Part shown: positions 37,439-46,453 of the stretch, piece after piece
Layout: each line of letters opens with the position of its first letter
How positions within the stretch are numbered: position 1 is the stretch's first letter
Assembly: GCA_035567895.1 (NCBI GenBank)
Contig: DATMPC010000082.1
Span: 1 to 64,000 of the forward strand
Length of the DNA: 64,000 bases
Direction: 5' to 3'
Source: Terriglobales bacterium
Lineage (GTDB): Bacteria; Acidobacteriota; Terriglobia; Terriglobales; Acidobacteriaceae
Notes under the pieces: generated by a model
Told to the model about the DNA's origin: nothing
Database searches by the model: none
The model's input: only the letters and a program-made list of their open reading frames with translations
Made by a program: the position numbers and the translations under genes

Positions 37439-38707
37439 CTACGCTTTGGATCGTGCGATTGCGCGCTTAATGGTTAGATCGAGGGCTGCCTTGGCTTGCT
37501 GGTAGTCTACGTCTGAGATCTTGCCTTGAAGCCTCTCAGTTTCGAGTTGAAATAACTCTTCCTTCATCGCTTCAAGAAGTGATACTTGTGTCGAACTGAC
37601 AGCGCTCTTCACCGCAGGCGCGCTTGCAATGGGTGCAGTGGCTGCTTGTGTCCGTGGCTTTTGGTTCATCACCACAATGGCTCCCACCACAAGAGCCGCG
37701 CCTAATCCGCCAATGATCCACCAACGGTAGGCATGCAGTGGGTCGGGAGTTTCCTCCGGGCGCCCCAGGCCGCCCCCCGGGCGATTATCCGGAGCGCCTC
37801 CTCCGCTGGCCACCTGTCCATCGCCAGCTTCGCTGTCCTGCGCATCGCGGGGAATCTGTCCAGTTCCTGAAACGGAAAAGGCCAGCGTCTTGCGCACTGG
37901 CACGTTGTGGGCGACGAAGATGCTCATGCCCTTCTCTTCTCCACCGCTGGCGAAGTCCGAGCTCCCACCACTGAACTGCATGCTCTTGGGAAGCATCACG
38001 ACCACGTCTTCCATAGGCGTGAACACCTGTGGTTGGAAGGAAAAGCTTCCGGAGTAGGGAACGTGATAGCCGATCTGGAACTTGGTTTCACCGGGACGAA
38101 TCGGGAATACGTATGCGTAACGGTTCTTCTCTCCTGTTGGGACCGGAGCTGAGTTTACGGGCATGCCGCCCGGACCGGCTGCCAACGAAGCATCCACTAT
38201 CGAACCCTCTGGCAAGGTGAATTCAAAGCTACGCTCGCTCATCTGGGTGCGCGGCGGCTTGGAATTGTTTTGCAGGACGAAGAGCTGGGTGATCGTCATT
38301 TGCCCAGTATCGGCCTGCACGCGCATGATGTCCGCTCTACCGGCGACGCCGTCAACTTGCTTCCCCGCATCGTAGACGTCTACCTGAACGCTCGTAGTTC
38401 CGGCAGGAGCGGGTCTGAAGTAGTTCACGCCCTGGTGGGTCACGCGTACGAGATGCTGTCCTCCATCATCCGGAACGGGCAGTGTGAATTTCCCCTGAGC
38501 GTCAGTCTTAGTGCGGGCAGCTTCCTGCATACCCTCACTGAGCTTCAGCAGCACAACATCGTCCGCTGCTGAAGGTTTCTCGACGGTCTTATTGGTGACG
38601 GTGCCCGTGATATTAGCGGCTAAGCACGACGTCGTTAGTGTGAGTAGAGTGCAGACACGAGCAATTCTCTGATGATCAAAAAGCGAGCGTGCGATAAAAC
38701 GAATCAT
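37439..38707 (-). CDS. Membrane protein with carboxypeptidase-regulatory-like N-terminal domain, next to ccm genes
   Basis: This 422-residue protein has a signal peptide (ending CLAA at about 28-31) and a carboxypeptidase-regulatory-like beta-sandwich at about 32-120 (GTVTNKTVEKPSAADDVVL; DAQGKFTLPVPDDG). A second beta-rich domain with FEFTLPEGS and RPGETKFQIGYHVPYSG follows. A Gly/Pro linker leads to one membrane helix (WWIIGGLGAALVVGAIVVM, about 330-348) and a short cytoplasmic helix. It lies 76 bp downstream of the ccmI-like gene on the same strand, so a role in cytochrome c maturation is suggested by context only. Confidence 0.75.
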   Translation of the reverse strand: MIRFIARSLFDHQRIARVCTLLTLTTSCLAANITGTVTNKTVEKPSAADDVVLLKLSEGMQEAARTKTDAQGKFTLPVPDDGGQHLVRVTHQGVNYFRPAPAGTTSVQVDVYDAGKQVDGVAGRADIMRVQADTGQMTITQLFVLQNNSKPPRTQMSERSFEFTLPEGSIVDASLAAGPGGMPVNSAPVPTGEKNRYAYVFPIRPGETKFQIGYHVPYSGSFSFQPQVFTPMEDVVVMLPKSMQFSGGSSDFASGGEEKGMSIFVAHNVPVRKTLAFSVSGTGQIPRDAQDSEAGDGQVASGGGAPDNRPGGGLGRPEETPDPLHAYRWWIIGGLGAALVVGAIVVMNQKPRTQAATAPIASAPAVKSAVSSTQVSLLEAMKEELFQLETERLQGKISDVDYQQAKAALDLTIKRAIARSKA

Positions 38708-38782
38708 TGGATGGTGTTTAGCGTTGCGATATATATGATCTGTTGAAGCAAGTCCACGCCGGGCGAGTGCTATGCAGGTTCA

Positions 38783-39061
38783 CTAGACAGCGTGTGCAGT
38801 CTCTTGTAACGCGCTGATCTCCGCCAAAACCTCCGCGGCTTCAGCTTCCAGGGAATTGCGCAAGGATTCGTAGTCTTCAGCAGGATATTTACCGGCTTTG
38901 AAGTCGAAGTTCAAGTCGCGAAGGTTCTCATAAATCACTTGCTTGCGCTCTTCCAAATGCACCAATCGCGGCTTGTCGGTTGCGCGCTCGAAGGCAACTC
39001 CCGGAGCAAAGACATATGCCAGCAGGGCAACAGCAAACAGAATACAGATTCCGATAATCAA
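38783..39061 (-). CDS. Small CcmI-like membrane protein
   Basis: This 92-residue protein has one N-terminal membrane helix (about 2-20) and a cytoplasmic coiled-coil-like part: LEERKQVIYENLRDLNFDF, AGKYPAEDYESLR. That pattern is typical of the N-terminal part of CcmI/CycH, the cytochrome c apoprotein chaperone. The start is the TTG at 39061, whose TTGA overlaps the ccmH stop and is preceded by GGGAG. A longer frame reads into ccmH and is not credible. Confidence 0.72.
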   Translation of the reverse strand: MIIGICILFAVALLAYVFAPGVAFERATDKPRLVHLEERKQVIYENLRDLNFDFKAGKYPAEDYESLRNSLEAEAAEVLAEISALQETAHAV

Positions 39062-39525
39062 AGGAACGTCTCCCTGCGTGCCTGATCGCGGTAAGTATCC
39101 AGCGCCGCAGTTGTGCCAGGTAGCCCCGCGTGCGCAGGTTGACGCGCTTTCCAGTTGCGAATCAGAATCACTGCCATGAGCGCACCCGCCAGAAAGACTG
39201 CGAAAGGCATGATCCATGCAACCCTATCAAAGCCGCGCATGGTAGGAGCAGCCAGCACCGTAGTTCCGTACTCTTTCACGAAGGTTTGCAGGATATTTTC
39301 ATCGCTACTCTCGCGCTGAGTGGCGGCGAGGAGCTGTTCGCGCATGCGATCCGAGTAGGTACAGCCAACGTGGTTGCACTCCAGAAGTATCTGATTGCAC
39401 CCGCATACGCACATCATTCGGTGTCCCAGATCGGTAAATCGAGCGCGATCCCCGCTAGCGCCAAGAAGCGCGACGGACAGCACTACCGTGAGACAGGAAA
39501 TGCTCAACTGCCGGAATACCTTCAT
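39058..39525 (-). CDS. ccmH: Cytochrome c maturation protein CcmH-like
   Basis: This 155-residue protein has a signal peptide, a small Cys-containing domain and a C-terminal membrane helix (about 100-120, WIMPFAVFLAGALMAVILI). CcmH normally has LRCxxCQN to reduce apocytochrome haem-binding cysteines. Here the region reads MMCVCGCNQILLECNHVGC, keeping the Cys pair and adding two further Cys. The remainder (SDENILQTFVKEYGTTVLA) matches the family. Its start overlaps the ccmF stop and its end overlaps the ccmI-like gene, so the three genes are translationally linked. Confidence 0.82.
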   Translation of the reverse strand: MKVFRQLSISCLTVVLSVALLGASGDRARFTDLGHRMMCVCGCNQILLECNHVGCTYSDRMREQLLAATQRESSDENILQTFVKEYGTTVLAAPTMRGFDRVAWIMPFAVFLAGALMAVILIRNWKARQPAHAGLPGTTAALDTYRDQARRETFL

Positions 39526-41576
39526 CAGTCACCCGCCTCGACCGGCTCAGAGTTGACTGGCAGAGGAACGGTAGCTGGCCTCAGTCGTTGAGCAGAGGGA
39601 ACTGCAGCGGCGGAGATCGATGGAATCATTGCTACCACCGTGCCAAAAATCAGCACCCACACTCCCGTCCAGATCCACATTACCAGCGGATTTATGAACA
39701 CCTTGATGATCGGCTTGTCAGTGTCCAGGTTCTTGCCGGCGTAGATGACGTAGAGATCTTCAATCGGCGTCGAATGGTTTGCCACGATAGTGTCGGGCTG
39801 CTGGCTCGCCTTGAAGAATTTCTTGGCCGGGAACATCTGTCCGATCGGCTTCCCGTTTTTGTACACATTCAGAATAGCGTACTCGATGCTGTAGTTCGGA
39901 TTGTCTTCCTGCGTGTAGTTATCGCAAACCAGTGTGTAAGGTCCGATTTGCATCTGCTCATGGAAGCCCAGCTCTTGTTCTTTTTGCTGATTGAAGGCAG
40001 CACCAGCCAACCCGATCACAATTACCACTACGCCGAAGTGGACGATGTATCCACCGTAGCGACGCGTGTTTCGGCGCGTGAGAGTCACCATCGAGGCGAA
40101 GAGATTTTGTCCCGTGTGTCGGGCGATCACTCGGCCACCGCGAACAAACTCAGAGATGATGGTTGCTGTTACCAGAGCAGCCAGCGAAATCGCCATTAGC
40201 GAATAGAAATGAGCGGCATCTTCCCAAGGCCGCACACCAAAGCCCATCAAGATAATTGCGGTAGCTACGGCGGCAATTACCGGGATAGTGAAGTTGCGTT
40301 TCAAGCTTGCCCACGATGTGCTCCGCCAGGCTAGTAGGGGCGCTACGCCGGTTAGCAACAGGAGGAACATTGCAATGGGAACGTTTACGCGATTGAAAAA
40401 CGGTGGTCCAACTGTAACCTTGTGCCCCTGAACCCATTCTGAAAGCACCGGGAACAGAGTTCCCCAAAGAATCGCAAAGCATGACGCGAGGAGCACGAGG
40501 TTTTGAAAAAGGAAACTGGATTCGCGGGAAAGCAACGATTCCAGGCGATGCTCGCTCCGCAGGTGATCGCGGTTCCTGATGTAGAAGTAGAGACAGACCG
40601 TGAAGATAGTTCCCAAAAACCACATGAACCATTCGCCAATCGAGGACTGCGCGAACGCGTGCACCGAACTTACAACGCCGCTACGAGTGAGAAAGGTCCC
40701 AAAAATGGAAAGCATGAACGTGGAGAAGATAAGCCAGACATTCCACGTTTTCAGCATGCCTCGCTTCTCCTGCATCATCACCGAATGCAGGAAGGCCGTT
40801 CCTGTCAGCCAAGGGAAGAAAGACGCGTTTTCGACGGGATCCCAGCCCCAATAGCCACCCCAGCCAAGCACCGAGTACGCCCAGTGGGCACCGAGAAAAA
40901 TCCCGCATGTCAGGAATCCCCAAGTAACCATGGTCCAACGACGGGTAATGTGGATCCATTTCTCACCCGGGTACTTCATGATCAGGGCACCGAGTGCAAA
41001 GGCAAACGGGACCGCGAATCCCACGTATCCCAAGTACAGCATTGGGGGGTGAATCACCATTTCGGGATACTGGAGTAGTGGATTAAGTCCATTGCCATCC
41101 GCTGGGATGTTCCCGGTTACGAGTGCGAAGGGTCGGGCGGCAAAGTTGAGTAGCAACAAGAAGAAAAGCTGCACTGCTGCCAGGATTGTGGAGGCATATG
41201 CCGTAAGCTTTACGTCCACCTTGTGCCGCAGACGCAGCACCAACCCATAAGTGCTTAGCAAAAACGCCCAGAAGAGCAGGGAGCCTTCCTGCCCCGACCA
41301 AAGTGCGGCAAACTTGTAAGGAGTGGGAAGGTCGCGATTGGTGTGGTGCAGGATGTAGGCCACCGAGAAGTCATTATTCAGTGCCGCCCAAACTAAGGCA
41401 AAGGCGGCTCCGGCAACGGCTACCCAGATTGCGATCCCTGCTCGGCGCGCGGTTTCCGCAAGTCCATCGCTTTGAATACCCACGGCTTGCCGCCGGAGAG
41501 CAAGAGCCCCGAACAACAGGCAATATCCGCTCAAGACCAGAGCGAAGAGCAGTGCGAAGCTTCCAAACAGAGGCAT
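39525..41576 (-). CDS. ccmF: Cytochrome c haem lyase subunit CcmF
   Basis: This 683-residue multi-spanning membrane protein has about 14-15 helices. The haem-handling WWD motif is WGGYWGWDPVENASFFPWL at about 235-253, the hallmark of CcmF/CcsA haem-handling proteins. Conserved periplasmic histidines lie in helices on both sides. It ligates haem to apocytochromes together with CcmH. The gene heads a minus-strand cluster with ccmH and the ccmI-like gene. ccmA-E and ccmG are not in the window. Confidence 0.93.
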   Translation of the reverse strand: MPLFGSFALLFALVLSGYCLLFGALALRRQAVGIQSDGLAETARRAGIAIWVAVAGAAFALVWAALNNDFSVAYILHHTNRDLPTPYKFAALWSGQEGSLLFWAFLLSTYGLVLRLRHKVDVKLTAYASTILAAVQLFFLLLLNFAARPFALVTGNIPADGNGLNPLLQYPEMVIHPPMLYLGYVGFAVPFAFALGALIMKYPGEKWIHITRRWTMVTWGFLTCGIFLGAHWAYSVLGWGGYWGWDPVENASFFPWLTGTAFLHSVMMQEKRGMLKTWNVWLIFSTFMLSIFGTFLTRSGVVSSVHAFAQSSIGEWFMWFLGTIFTVCLYFYIRNRDHLRSEHRLESLLSRESSFLFQNLVLLASCFAILWGTLFPVLSEWVQGHKVTVGPPFFNRVNVPIAMFLLLLTGVAPLLAWRSTSWASLKRNFTIPVIAAVATAIILMGFGVRPWEDAAHFYSLMAISLAALVTATIISEFVRGGRVIARHTGQNLFASMVTLTRRNTRRYGGYIVHFGVVVIVIGLAGAAFNQQKEQELGFHEQMQIGPYTLVCDNYTQEDNPNYSIEYAILNVYKNGKPIGQMFPAKKFFKASQQPDTIVANHSTPIEDLYVIYAGKNLDTDKPIIKVFINPLVMWIWTGVWVLIFGTVVAMIPSISAAAVPSAQRLRPATVPLPVNSEPVEAGD

Positions 41577-41699
41577 AGCAGGAAAATTAGTAACTACACA
41601 GTCGGGAATGTTCCGGAAGCCACAATTCTACCTGCTTTTGCAAGGATCTCGCCCATCCAAATGGTCTAGATGGTAGTCGGAAATCGGATGTGACAGATG

Positions 41700-42077
41700 T
41701 CACCGTTGTTCTGACTTAGCAACGGCCGACTTGACGAGTTTGATCAATTCCGGGGGCGGGCATGGCTTCTGACGGAACAGGATATCCATGCCGGCATATT
41801 CCTGTTCTGCTTCGGCCAATCCACTGATAACAATGACGGGAACCTCGGGATTTACCTTGCGGACAAGACGGACAAAGTCCGACCCGGTGGCTTCCGGCAT
41901 GACGTGGTCCGTGACGATTACCCCGATCTTCTGGGCATCGGAGAGGCTGCGAAGCAGGGCAAGTGCGCTGTCGGCACTGGTGGCGATCTGTACCTCGAGT
42001 CCGGCCTGGCTTAGCACCGTCTGCCGAGTCGAAAGCTGAACCGGATTGTCATCAACCAGGAGAACAGTTTTGCTCAA
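41700..42077 (-). CDS. Single-domain response regulator (CheY-like receiver)
   Basis: This 125-residue receiver domain alone has the acidic pair VDDN at about 8-11 and the phospho-acceptor Asp in VIVTDHVMP. It also has the conserved Ser in VIVISGLAEAE and the Lys in RQKPCPP. No output domain is present. Its partner kinase is not in the window. Confidence 0.88.
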   Translation of the reverse strand: MSKTVLLVDDNPVQLSTRQTVLSQAGLEVQIATSADSALALLRSLSDAQKIGVIVTDHVMPEATGSDFVRLVRKVNPEVPVIVISGLAEAEQEYAGMDILFRQKPCPPPELIKLVKSAVAKSEQR

Positions 42078-42124
42078 CGCGCTCTTACCCTTTCGCTTTA
42101 CGTTAGAAGTGGATACTTCGGATG

Positions 42125-42439
42125 TTATCTGTGGCCTCGCAGTTCTGCCTCTGCGCGGAACCAGTCATCCACGTGTTTTCCGTGCTGTCCGCCGCGCTGC
42201 ATGTACAACTCATAAGCGCGCTGACGGATTCTGTCTTCGCTCACGCTAAGGTAGACACTAGTGTCGGTAGCCCGTGAGGGCAGCGGGACGTCCGCATTAG
42301 CGGCCTTGCTTTCGGCAGCAGAGCTCATTTGTAGAACAGAGCTCGGGATTTTCTTTTTTGATGCGGTGGCGGCGCCATTGCTCCCAGCGTCGCCGTTAGC
42401 GTTAGCCGTCGTTTTATTGGAACCTTTTGCTCTTGCCAT
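42125..42439 (-). CDS. DUF2934 protein
   Basis: This 104-residue protein has a Lys/Ala/Ser-rich N-terminal half. Its C-terminal DUF2934 motif is IRQRAYELYMQRGGQHGKHVDDWFRAEAEL, where arginine, tyrosine and the DW pair are the family's conserved positions. Function is unknown. The ATG at 42439 has GGAGAAG upstream; a TTG five codons earlier is a weaker start. Confidence 0.8.
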   Translation of the reverse strand: MARAKGSNKTTANANGDAGSNGAATASKKKIPSSVLQMSSAAESKAANADVPLPSRATDTSVYLSVSEDRIRQRAYELYMQRGGQHGKHVDDWFRAEAELRGHR

Positions 42440-42816
42440 GGGGGACTTCTCCAAATTCGCGGATTGTTACTGTTGAGTACTCAAGGTTGAGCAGAGACCG
42501 AAGCGATGCCCGCGGATCACTCACAACAGTTTTGATTCTAACAAGCAGAAGGGTTGTGGAGGAAAGGCGTTTCAGGAAAAAGCGTTTCAAGAGAGGCGTT
42601 TCAGGGAGATGCGTTTCAAATGAAGCTTAATTTTCTAAGTTGTTGTTCCCAACCTTACTTGTGGATTAAGGTGCAAGCCCCCTGTTTCCCGGATTTTGCT
42701 TTGTGTTAAGTGACTGTTCGTAAATTTCAAGAAAGAGGTGACGAGATACGCCTCATTCGAAACGCTTTCCCTTGAAACGCCTTTCTTGAAACGATTCTCC
42801 TGAAACGCTTTACGTC
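42440..42816. other. Intergenic region holding a repeat-ended element
   Basis: No gene is supported in these 377 bp. Most of the stretch from 42567 to 42808 is bounded by two inverted sets of four GCGTTTCA-type repeats, annotated separately. Confidence 0.7.
42567..42808. repeat. MITE-like element with arrays of GCGTTTCA as inverted ends
   Basis: GCGTTTCA occurs at 42567, 42582, 42596 and 42611. The inverse TGAAACGC or a one-base variant occurs at 42758, 42773, 42787 and 42801. Spacing in both sets is 14-15 bp. The two roughly 52-bp ends are imperfect inverted repeats around about 140 bp without an open frame. This could be a non-autonomous mobile element or a paired binding-site array. Confidence 0.75.
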
Positions 42817-45800
42817 CTAGTGAAAGTCATGGGACCGAGTCACGGCGTCAGTGATCTCTAGCCGGCTCACTCGCAAGGCCTTTACAGAAATCACGTTCTC
42901 CACGTTCTGCAGAATCCCCTCAATTAAAAGAAAACGCTCGTGGATGACTAGTAAGCGGTTCTGATCGTACAGATCGGGCATGATGATCGCATTGGAGATT
43001 CCGGTTTCGTCCTCAAGACTAAGAAAGATAAAGCCATTAGCGGTTCCGGGACGTTGCCTTGCAATCACACAGCCTGCGATACGAGTGAATTGCCCGTGTT
43101 TTAAGTGGCACAGGTCGATAGCCCGAACCACCCGCATGCGATTCATCTCTTCGCGGCGATAAAGCATGGGATGCGGCCCAACCGTCAGGCCAGTTCCGTG
43201 GTAATCGGCGATGAGGCGCTCTTCGGATGTCATTTGCGCTAGAGGTGATGGGGGATCAGGCTCCACGATATCCGCGATTAAAGGTCCTTCCACCCATGCT
43301 GCTTTCTCCACTTGCCACAATACGTCGCGGCGGTGGAATTTCGCGTTAGGCAGGGCTTGACGTGCCGAAAAATACTTTTGATTCTCGGTTCGCGTCAGGG
43401 CATCGACTTTCAGTCGTGCCGAAAGTGGTTGCGATATTTCTCCCTCCTTAGCGTGCTCAGGTTTTGTGGAAAGAACGCCTTCATTAAAAGTACTTACCTC
43501 AGCGGCTAAAGCCGAATTAATTTCCGAATTCTTATCGGCACGTCTGAAGCCGGTGCCCTTCCCCAAATCTGCAGCAGCATGTTGACTCGGCGAAAAAGGT
43601 CCCCCGAGTCCGTTCAAAGCTCCAATCTGTGCGAGCGTGTTTAATTCATTCCGACGCAACTCCGGAACACGACGCGCTAAATCGTCCACCGAAGAAAATA
43701 TTTTGCGATTGCGTTCATTCACCAAAGCCAGCGCCGCTTCTTCACGCAGGCCGCGAACATAGCGCAATCCCATACGCAATGAAATGCCGCAGCTGGGCCG
43801 GTTATGCGGAGCGTCGCCGCCGCACTCGCATTCGAGGGTGCAGGGCCAATATGAACGCGTCACATCCACAGGCCGAATCCTCAATCCATGCCGCTGCGCG
43901 TCTTTCACGATCGTCGCTGGATGATAAAAACCCATCGGTTGATTGTTTAGAAGGGCTGCTGTGAACGCCGCCAGATAGTGACACTTGAGATATGCGCTGG
44001 CATACGCCAGCAGCGCGAAGCTGGCGGCGTGCGATTCGGGGAATCCGTACAATGCGAACGAGACGATGGACTGAACGATTTCGTCCTGAGCTTGCTGACC
44101 GATACCGTTCTCGGTCATGCCGCTACGCAGCCGCGTTTCAATAACTGCCATTTTGGCCTGGGAGCGTTTATTACCCATCGCGCGACGTAGCTCCTCGGCT
44201 TCGCCTCCGCTAAAGTTGGCAACCACCATCGCCATGCGCAGAAGCTGCTCCTGAAAGAGTGGAACGCCAAGGGTGCGTTTTAATACCGGCTCGAGTTTTG
44301 GATGAGCATAGCTGACAGGCTCAAGGCCTTGCCGGCGTTTCAAATAGGGATTCATCATCTTGCCCACAATCGGACCGGGCCGAATGATCGCCACTTGAAT
44401 CACGATGTCGTAGAAGCATTTCGGACGATTGCGTGGAAGCGCCGACATCTGCGCTCGGCTCTCTACCTGAAAGAGTCCAACAGTGTCGGCTTGCTGCAGT
44501 CCCTCATAGACCTGCGGATCATTTTGCGGGAGCTGGGCCAATTCCACGCGATCACCGTAATGCTGCGGGATCAGTTCGATGCAATCTTCGAGCACCGCCA
44601 TCATTCCTAATCCCAGCAGATCGATCTTCACCAGATTGAGATCAGCGCAATCTTCCTTATCCCACTGCACAACTACTCGCCCGGGCATGCTGGCCGCCTC
44701 AAGCGGCACTACAGAGCTAAGCTGTCCCTGGCAGACGACCATGCCGCCAGAATGTTGGCCAAGATGACGCGGCAGATCTTGCACACGCAGAGCAAGGTCG
44801 AGGAATTTCGAGATGCGTGGATGGCAAAGATCAAATCCTGCGTGGCGGAATTGCTGCTCCATCGTGTCTGTCGGTCCTTTCCACTCCCATGAACCAACCA
44901 GCGCGGACAATCGATCCAGAGTCTCGACATCGAAGCCGAGCGATTTGCCTACCTCGCGGGCTGCCGAGCGTCCGCGATAGGTAATGACATTTGCTGTCAT
45001 GGCGGCTCCGTGTGCGCCGTACTGCGCGTAAACATGCTGAATTACGCGCTCGCGCTGGTCACCGCTGGGCAAGTCGAGATCGATGTCCGGCAACTCGCCT
45101 CGTTCTGCGGAAAGGAAGCGCTCAAAGAGCAACTCCATGCCCACTGGATCGATGGCTGTAATTCCCAGCGCATAACAAACGGCGCTGTTGGCAGCCGATC
45201 CACGCCCTTGCACCAGAATGCGTTGTTCGCGGCAGAAGCGAACGATGTCCCATACGATGAGGAAATAGCCTTCAAGTTTGAGACGCTCGATGAGCGCCAG
45301 TTCGCGTTCGATTTGCTGCTGGGCGCGTTCACGCAAATCAGGCGACTTCTGCCTGTAGCGCTCATGCATGCCTTCTCTGGTGCGTTCGTGAAGAAACGAA
45401 ATCGTCGTCTCCCCCGCAGGCACCGGATACCGTGGAAATTCGTATCCAAGATCCTTCAGCGTGAACTTCAGTCGGCTGGAAAGCATCGTGGTATTTGAAA
45501 TTGCTTCCGGCAGATCGGCAAAGAGCTGTTCCATTTCGGCAGGTGTACGAATGAATCGTTCGGAGTTGATCGAGAGCAGGCGCCCTGCATTCTCCAGTTG
45601 CCGGTGATGACGAATGCAGGTGAAGACATCAAGAATCTCGCGCTCCGCAGCCGTTGCATATGACACACCGTTTGTCGCAAGAATGGGAAGACTTAGTTTG
45701 CGCGCAATGGCGACCGCAGCCTGGTTGCGAGCTTCTTCGCGTCGATCGAAATGTCTTTGCAACTCCACGTATACATTCTGCGGACCGAAGATGCGCATCA

Positions 45801-46260
45801 TGCGCTCCACTGCGCGCACTCCTTCCTCGTATCCACCGCGCATGAGAGCCTCGGCGAGCGGGCCGTCTTCGCCGCCGGTAAGACAGACCAGTCCACTAGC
45901 ATGCTCTTCCAGTTCCTCTATCCGAGCTGCGCTTTCTTCTTTCTTTGCGCGCAATTTCGTGCGGGTAATGAGCCGGCAAAGATTCTGATATCCCTGACGC
46001 GATTCGACGAGCAAGGGATAACGTGCGGGTCCAGCTTCGCCGAAGAGAGTGTCATCGACTGTGACTTCCGCACCGATATGAGCGAGAATGTTGAACTTCT
46101 GAGCTGCCAAATGAAATCGCGGTGCTCCGTATACGCCATTGCGATCGAGCAGCGCCATCGCCGGCATGCCGTAGTCTGCACAGACAGCAATCAGGGCTTC
46201 GGGCAGGGAAGCGCCTTCGAGAAAGCTGAAAGCAGATCGGGAATGGAGTTCTATGTACAT
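42817..46260 (-). CDS. dnaE2: Error-prone DNA polymerase III alpha subunit DnaE2
   Basis: This 1147-residue C-family polymerase starts with a PHP domain (YIELHSRSAFSFLEGAS). The palm catalytic region follows (GRGSAANSAVCYALGIT; ELPDIDLDLPSGDQRE), then fingers, an HhH region (NELNTLAQIGALNGLGG) and a C-terminal OB-fold (FTRIAGCVIARQRPGTANG). The order imuA-imuB-dnaE2 is that of the mutagenic translesion cassette. The ATG at 46260 is chosen because the 24 residues upstream come from a palindromic repeat. Residues about 899-954 are encoded by a repeat element inserted in frame between the HhH and OB parts, making the protein longer than most DnaE2. Confidence 0.92.
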   Translation of the reverse strand: MYIELHSRSAFSFLEGASLPEALIAVCADYGMPAMALLDRNGVYGAPRFHLAAQKFNILAHIGAEVTVDDTLFGEAGPARYPLLVESRQGYQNLCRLITRTKLRAKKEESAARIEELEEHASGLVCLTGGEDGPLAEALMRGGYEEGVRAVERMMRIFGPQNVYVELQRHFDRREEARNQAAVAIARKLSLPILATNGVSYATAAEREILDVFTCIRHHRQLENAGRLLSINSERFIRTPAEMEQLFADLPEAISNTTMLSSRLKFTLKDLGYEFPRYPVPAGETTISFLHERTREGMHERYRQKSPDLRERAQQQIERELALIERLKLEGYFLIVWDIVRFCREQRILVQGRGSAANSAVCYALGITAIDPVGMELLFERFLSAERGELPDIDLDLPSGDQRERVIQHVYAQYGAHGAAMTANVITYRGRSAAREVGKSLGFDVETLDRLSALVGSWEWKGPTDTMEQQFRHAGFDLCHPRISKFLDLALRVQDLPRHLGQHSGGMVVCQGQLSSVVPLEAASMPGRVVVQWDKEDCADLNLVKIDLLGLGMMAVLEDCIELIPQHYGDRVELAQLPQNDPQVYEGLQQADTVGLFQVESRAQMSALPRNRPKCFYDIVIQVAIIRPGPIVGKMMNPYLKRRQGLEPVSYAHPKLEPVLKRTLGVPLFQEQLLRMAMVVANFSGGEAEELRRAMGNKRSQAKMAVIETRLRSGMTENGIGQQAQDEIVQSIVSFALYGFPESHAASFALLAYASAYLKCHYLAAFTAALLNNQPMGFYHPATIVKDAQRHGLRIRPVDVTRSYWPCTLECECGGDAPHNRPSCGISLRMGLRYVRGLREEAALALVNERNRKIFSSVDDLARRVPELRRNELNTLAQIGALNGLGGPFSPSQHAAADLGKGTGFRRADKNSEINSALAAEVSTFNEGVLSTKPEHAKEGEISQPLSARLKVDALTRTENQKYFSARQALPNAKFHRRDVLWQVEKAAWVEGPLIADIVEPDPPSPLAQMTSEERLIADYHGTGLTVGPHPMLYRREEMNRMRVVRAIDLCHLKHGQFTRIAGCVIARQRPGTANGFIFLSLEDETGISNAIIMPDLYDQNRLLVIHERFLLIEGILQNVENVISVKALRVSRLEITDAVTRSHDFH
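43399..43565. repeat. Palindromic repeat inserted in frame within dnaE2
   Basis: The left part has CATCGACTTTCAGTCGTGCC and the right part AGCGGCTAAAGCCGAATT followed by GGCACGTCTGAAGCCGGTG. Both correspond to arms of the element at 48020-48192 (CATCGGCTTCAGCCGTGCC; AGTGGCTAAAGCCGGAC). The copy is diverged but keeps the reading frame open. Confidence 0.72.
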
Positions 46261-46274
46261 CTTTTTTAGCCGGA

Positions 46275-46441
46275 TTTCACCACGAAGATACGGAGTCACG
46301 GAGAAAGGCCCGAGAGAAACCACAAAGGACACGAAGGGTCACAAAGGATTCGGGCTTGATTCCCTTCGTGCTCCTTCGTGTCCTCTGTGGTTAGCTTTGG
46401 TTTTCTCCGTGACTCCGTGACTCCGTGTCTCCGTGGTGAAA
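46275..46441. repeat. Long palindromic repeat between dnaE2 and imuB
   Basis: The left arm begins TTTCACCACGAAGATACGGA and the right arm ends CGTGTCTCCGTGGTGAAA. Inner arms (AACCACAAAGGACACGAAGG with its inverse) continue the pairing almost to the centre near 46350. Transcribed, it would form a long hairpin between imuB and dnaE2 and might attenuate polymerase expression. Confidence 0.8.
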
Positions 46442-46453
46442 TCGCCTTCATGA

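Noticed and set aside
42567-42808. CRISPR array
   Set aside because: Units are only 14-15 bp apart, so there are no spacers of normal size. The two halves are inverted relative to each other and no cas genes are present.
43399-43565. Insertion sequence disrupting dnaE2
   Set aside because: There is no transposase and the reading frame stays open, so this is a short palindromic repeat rather than an IS.
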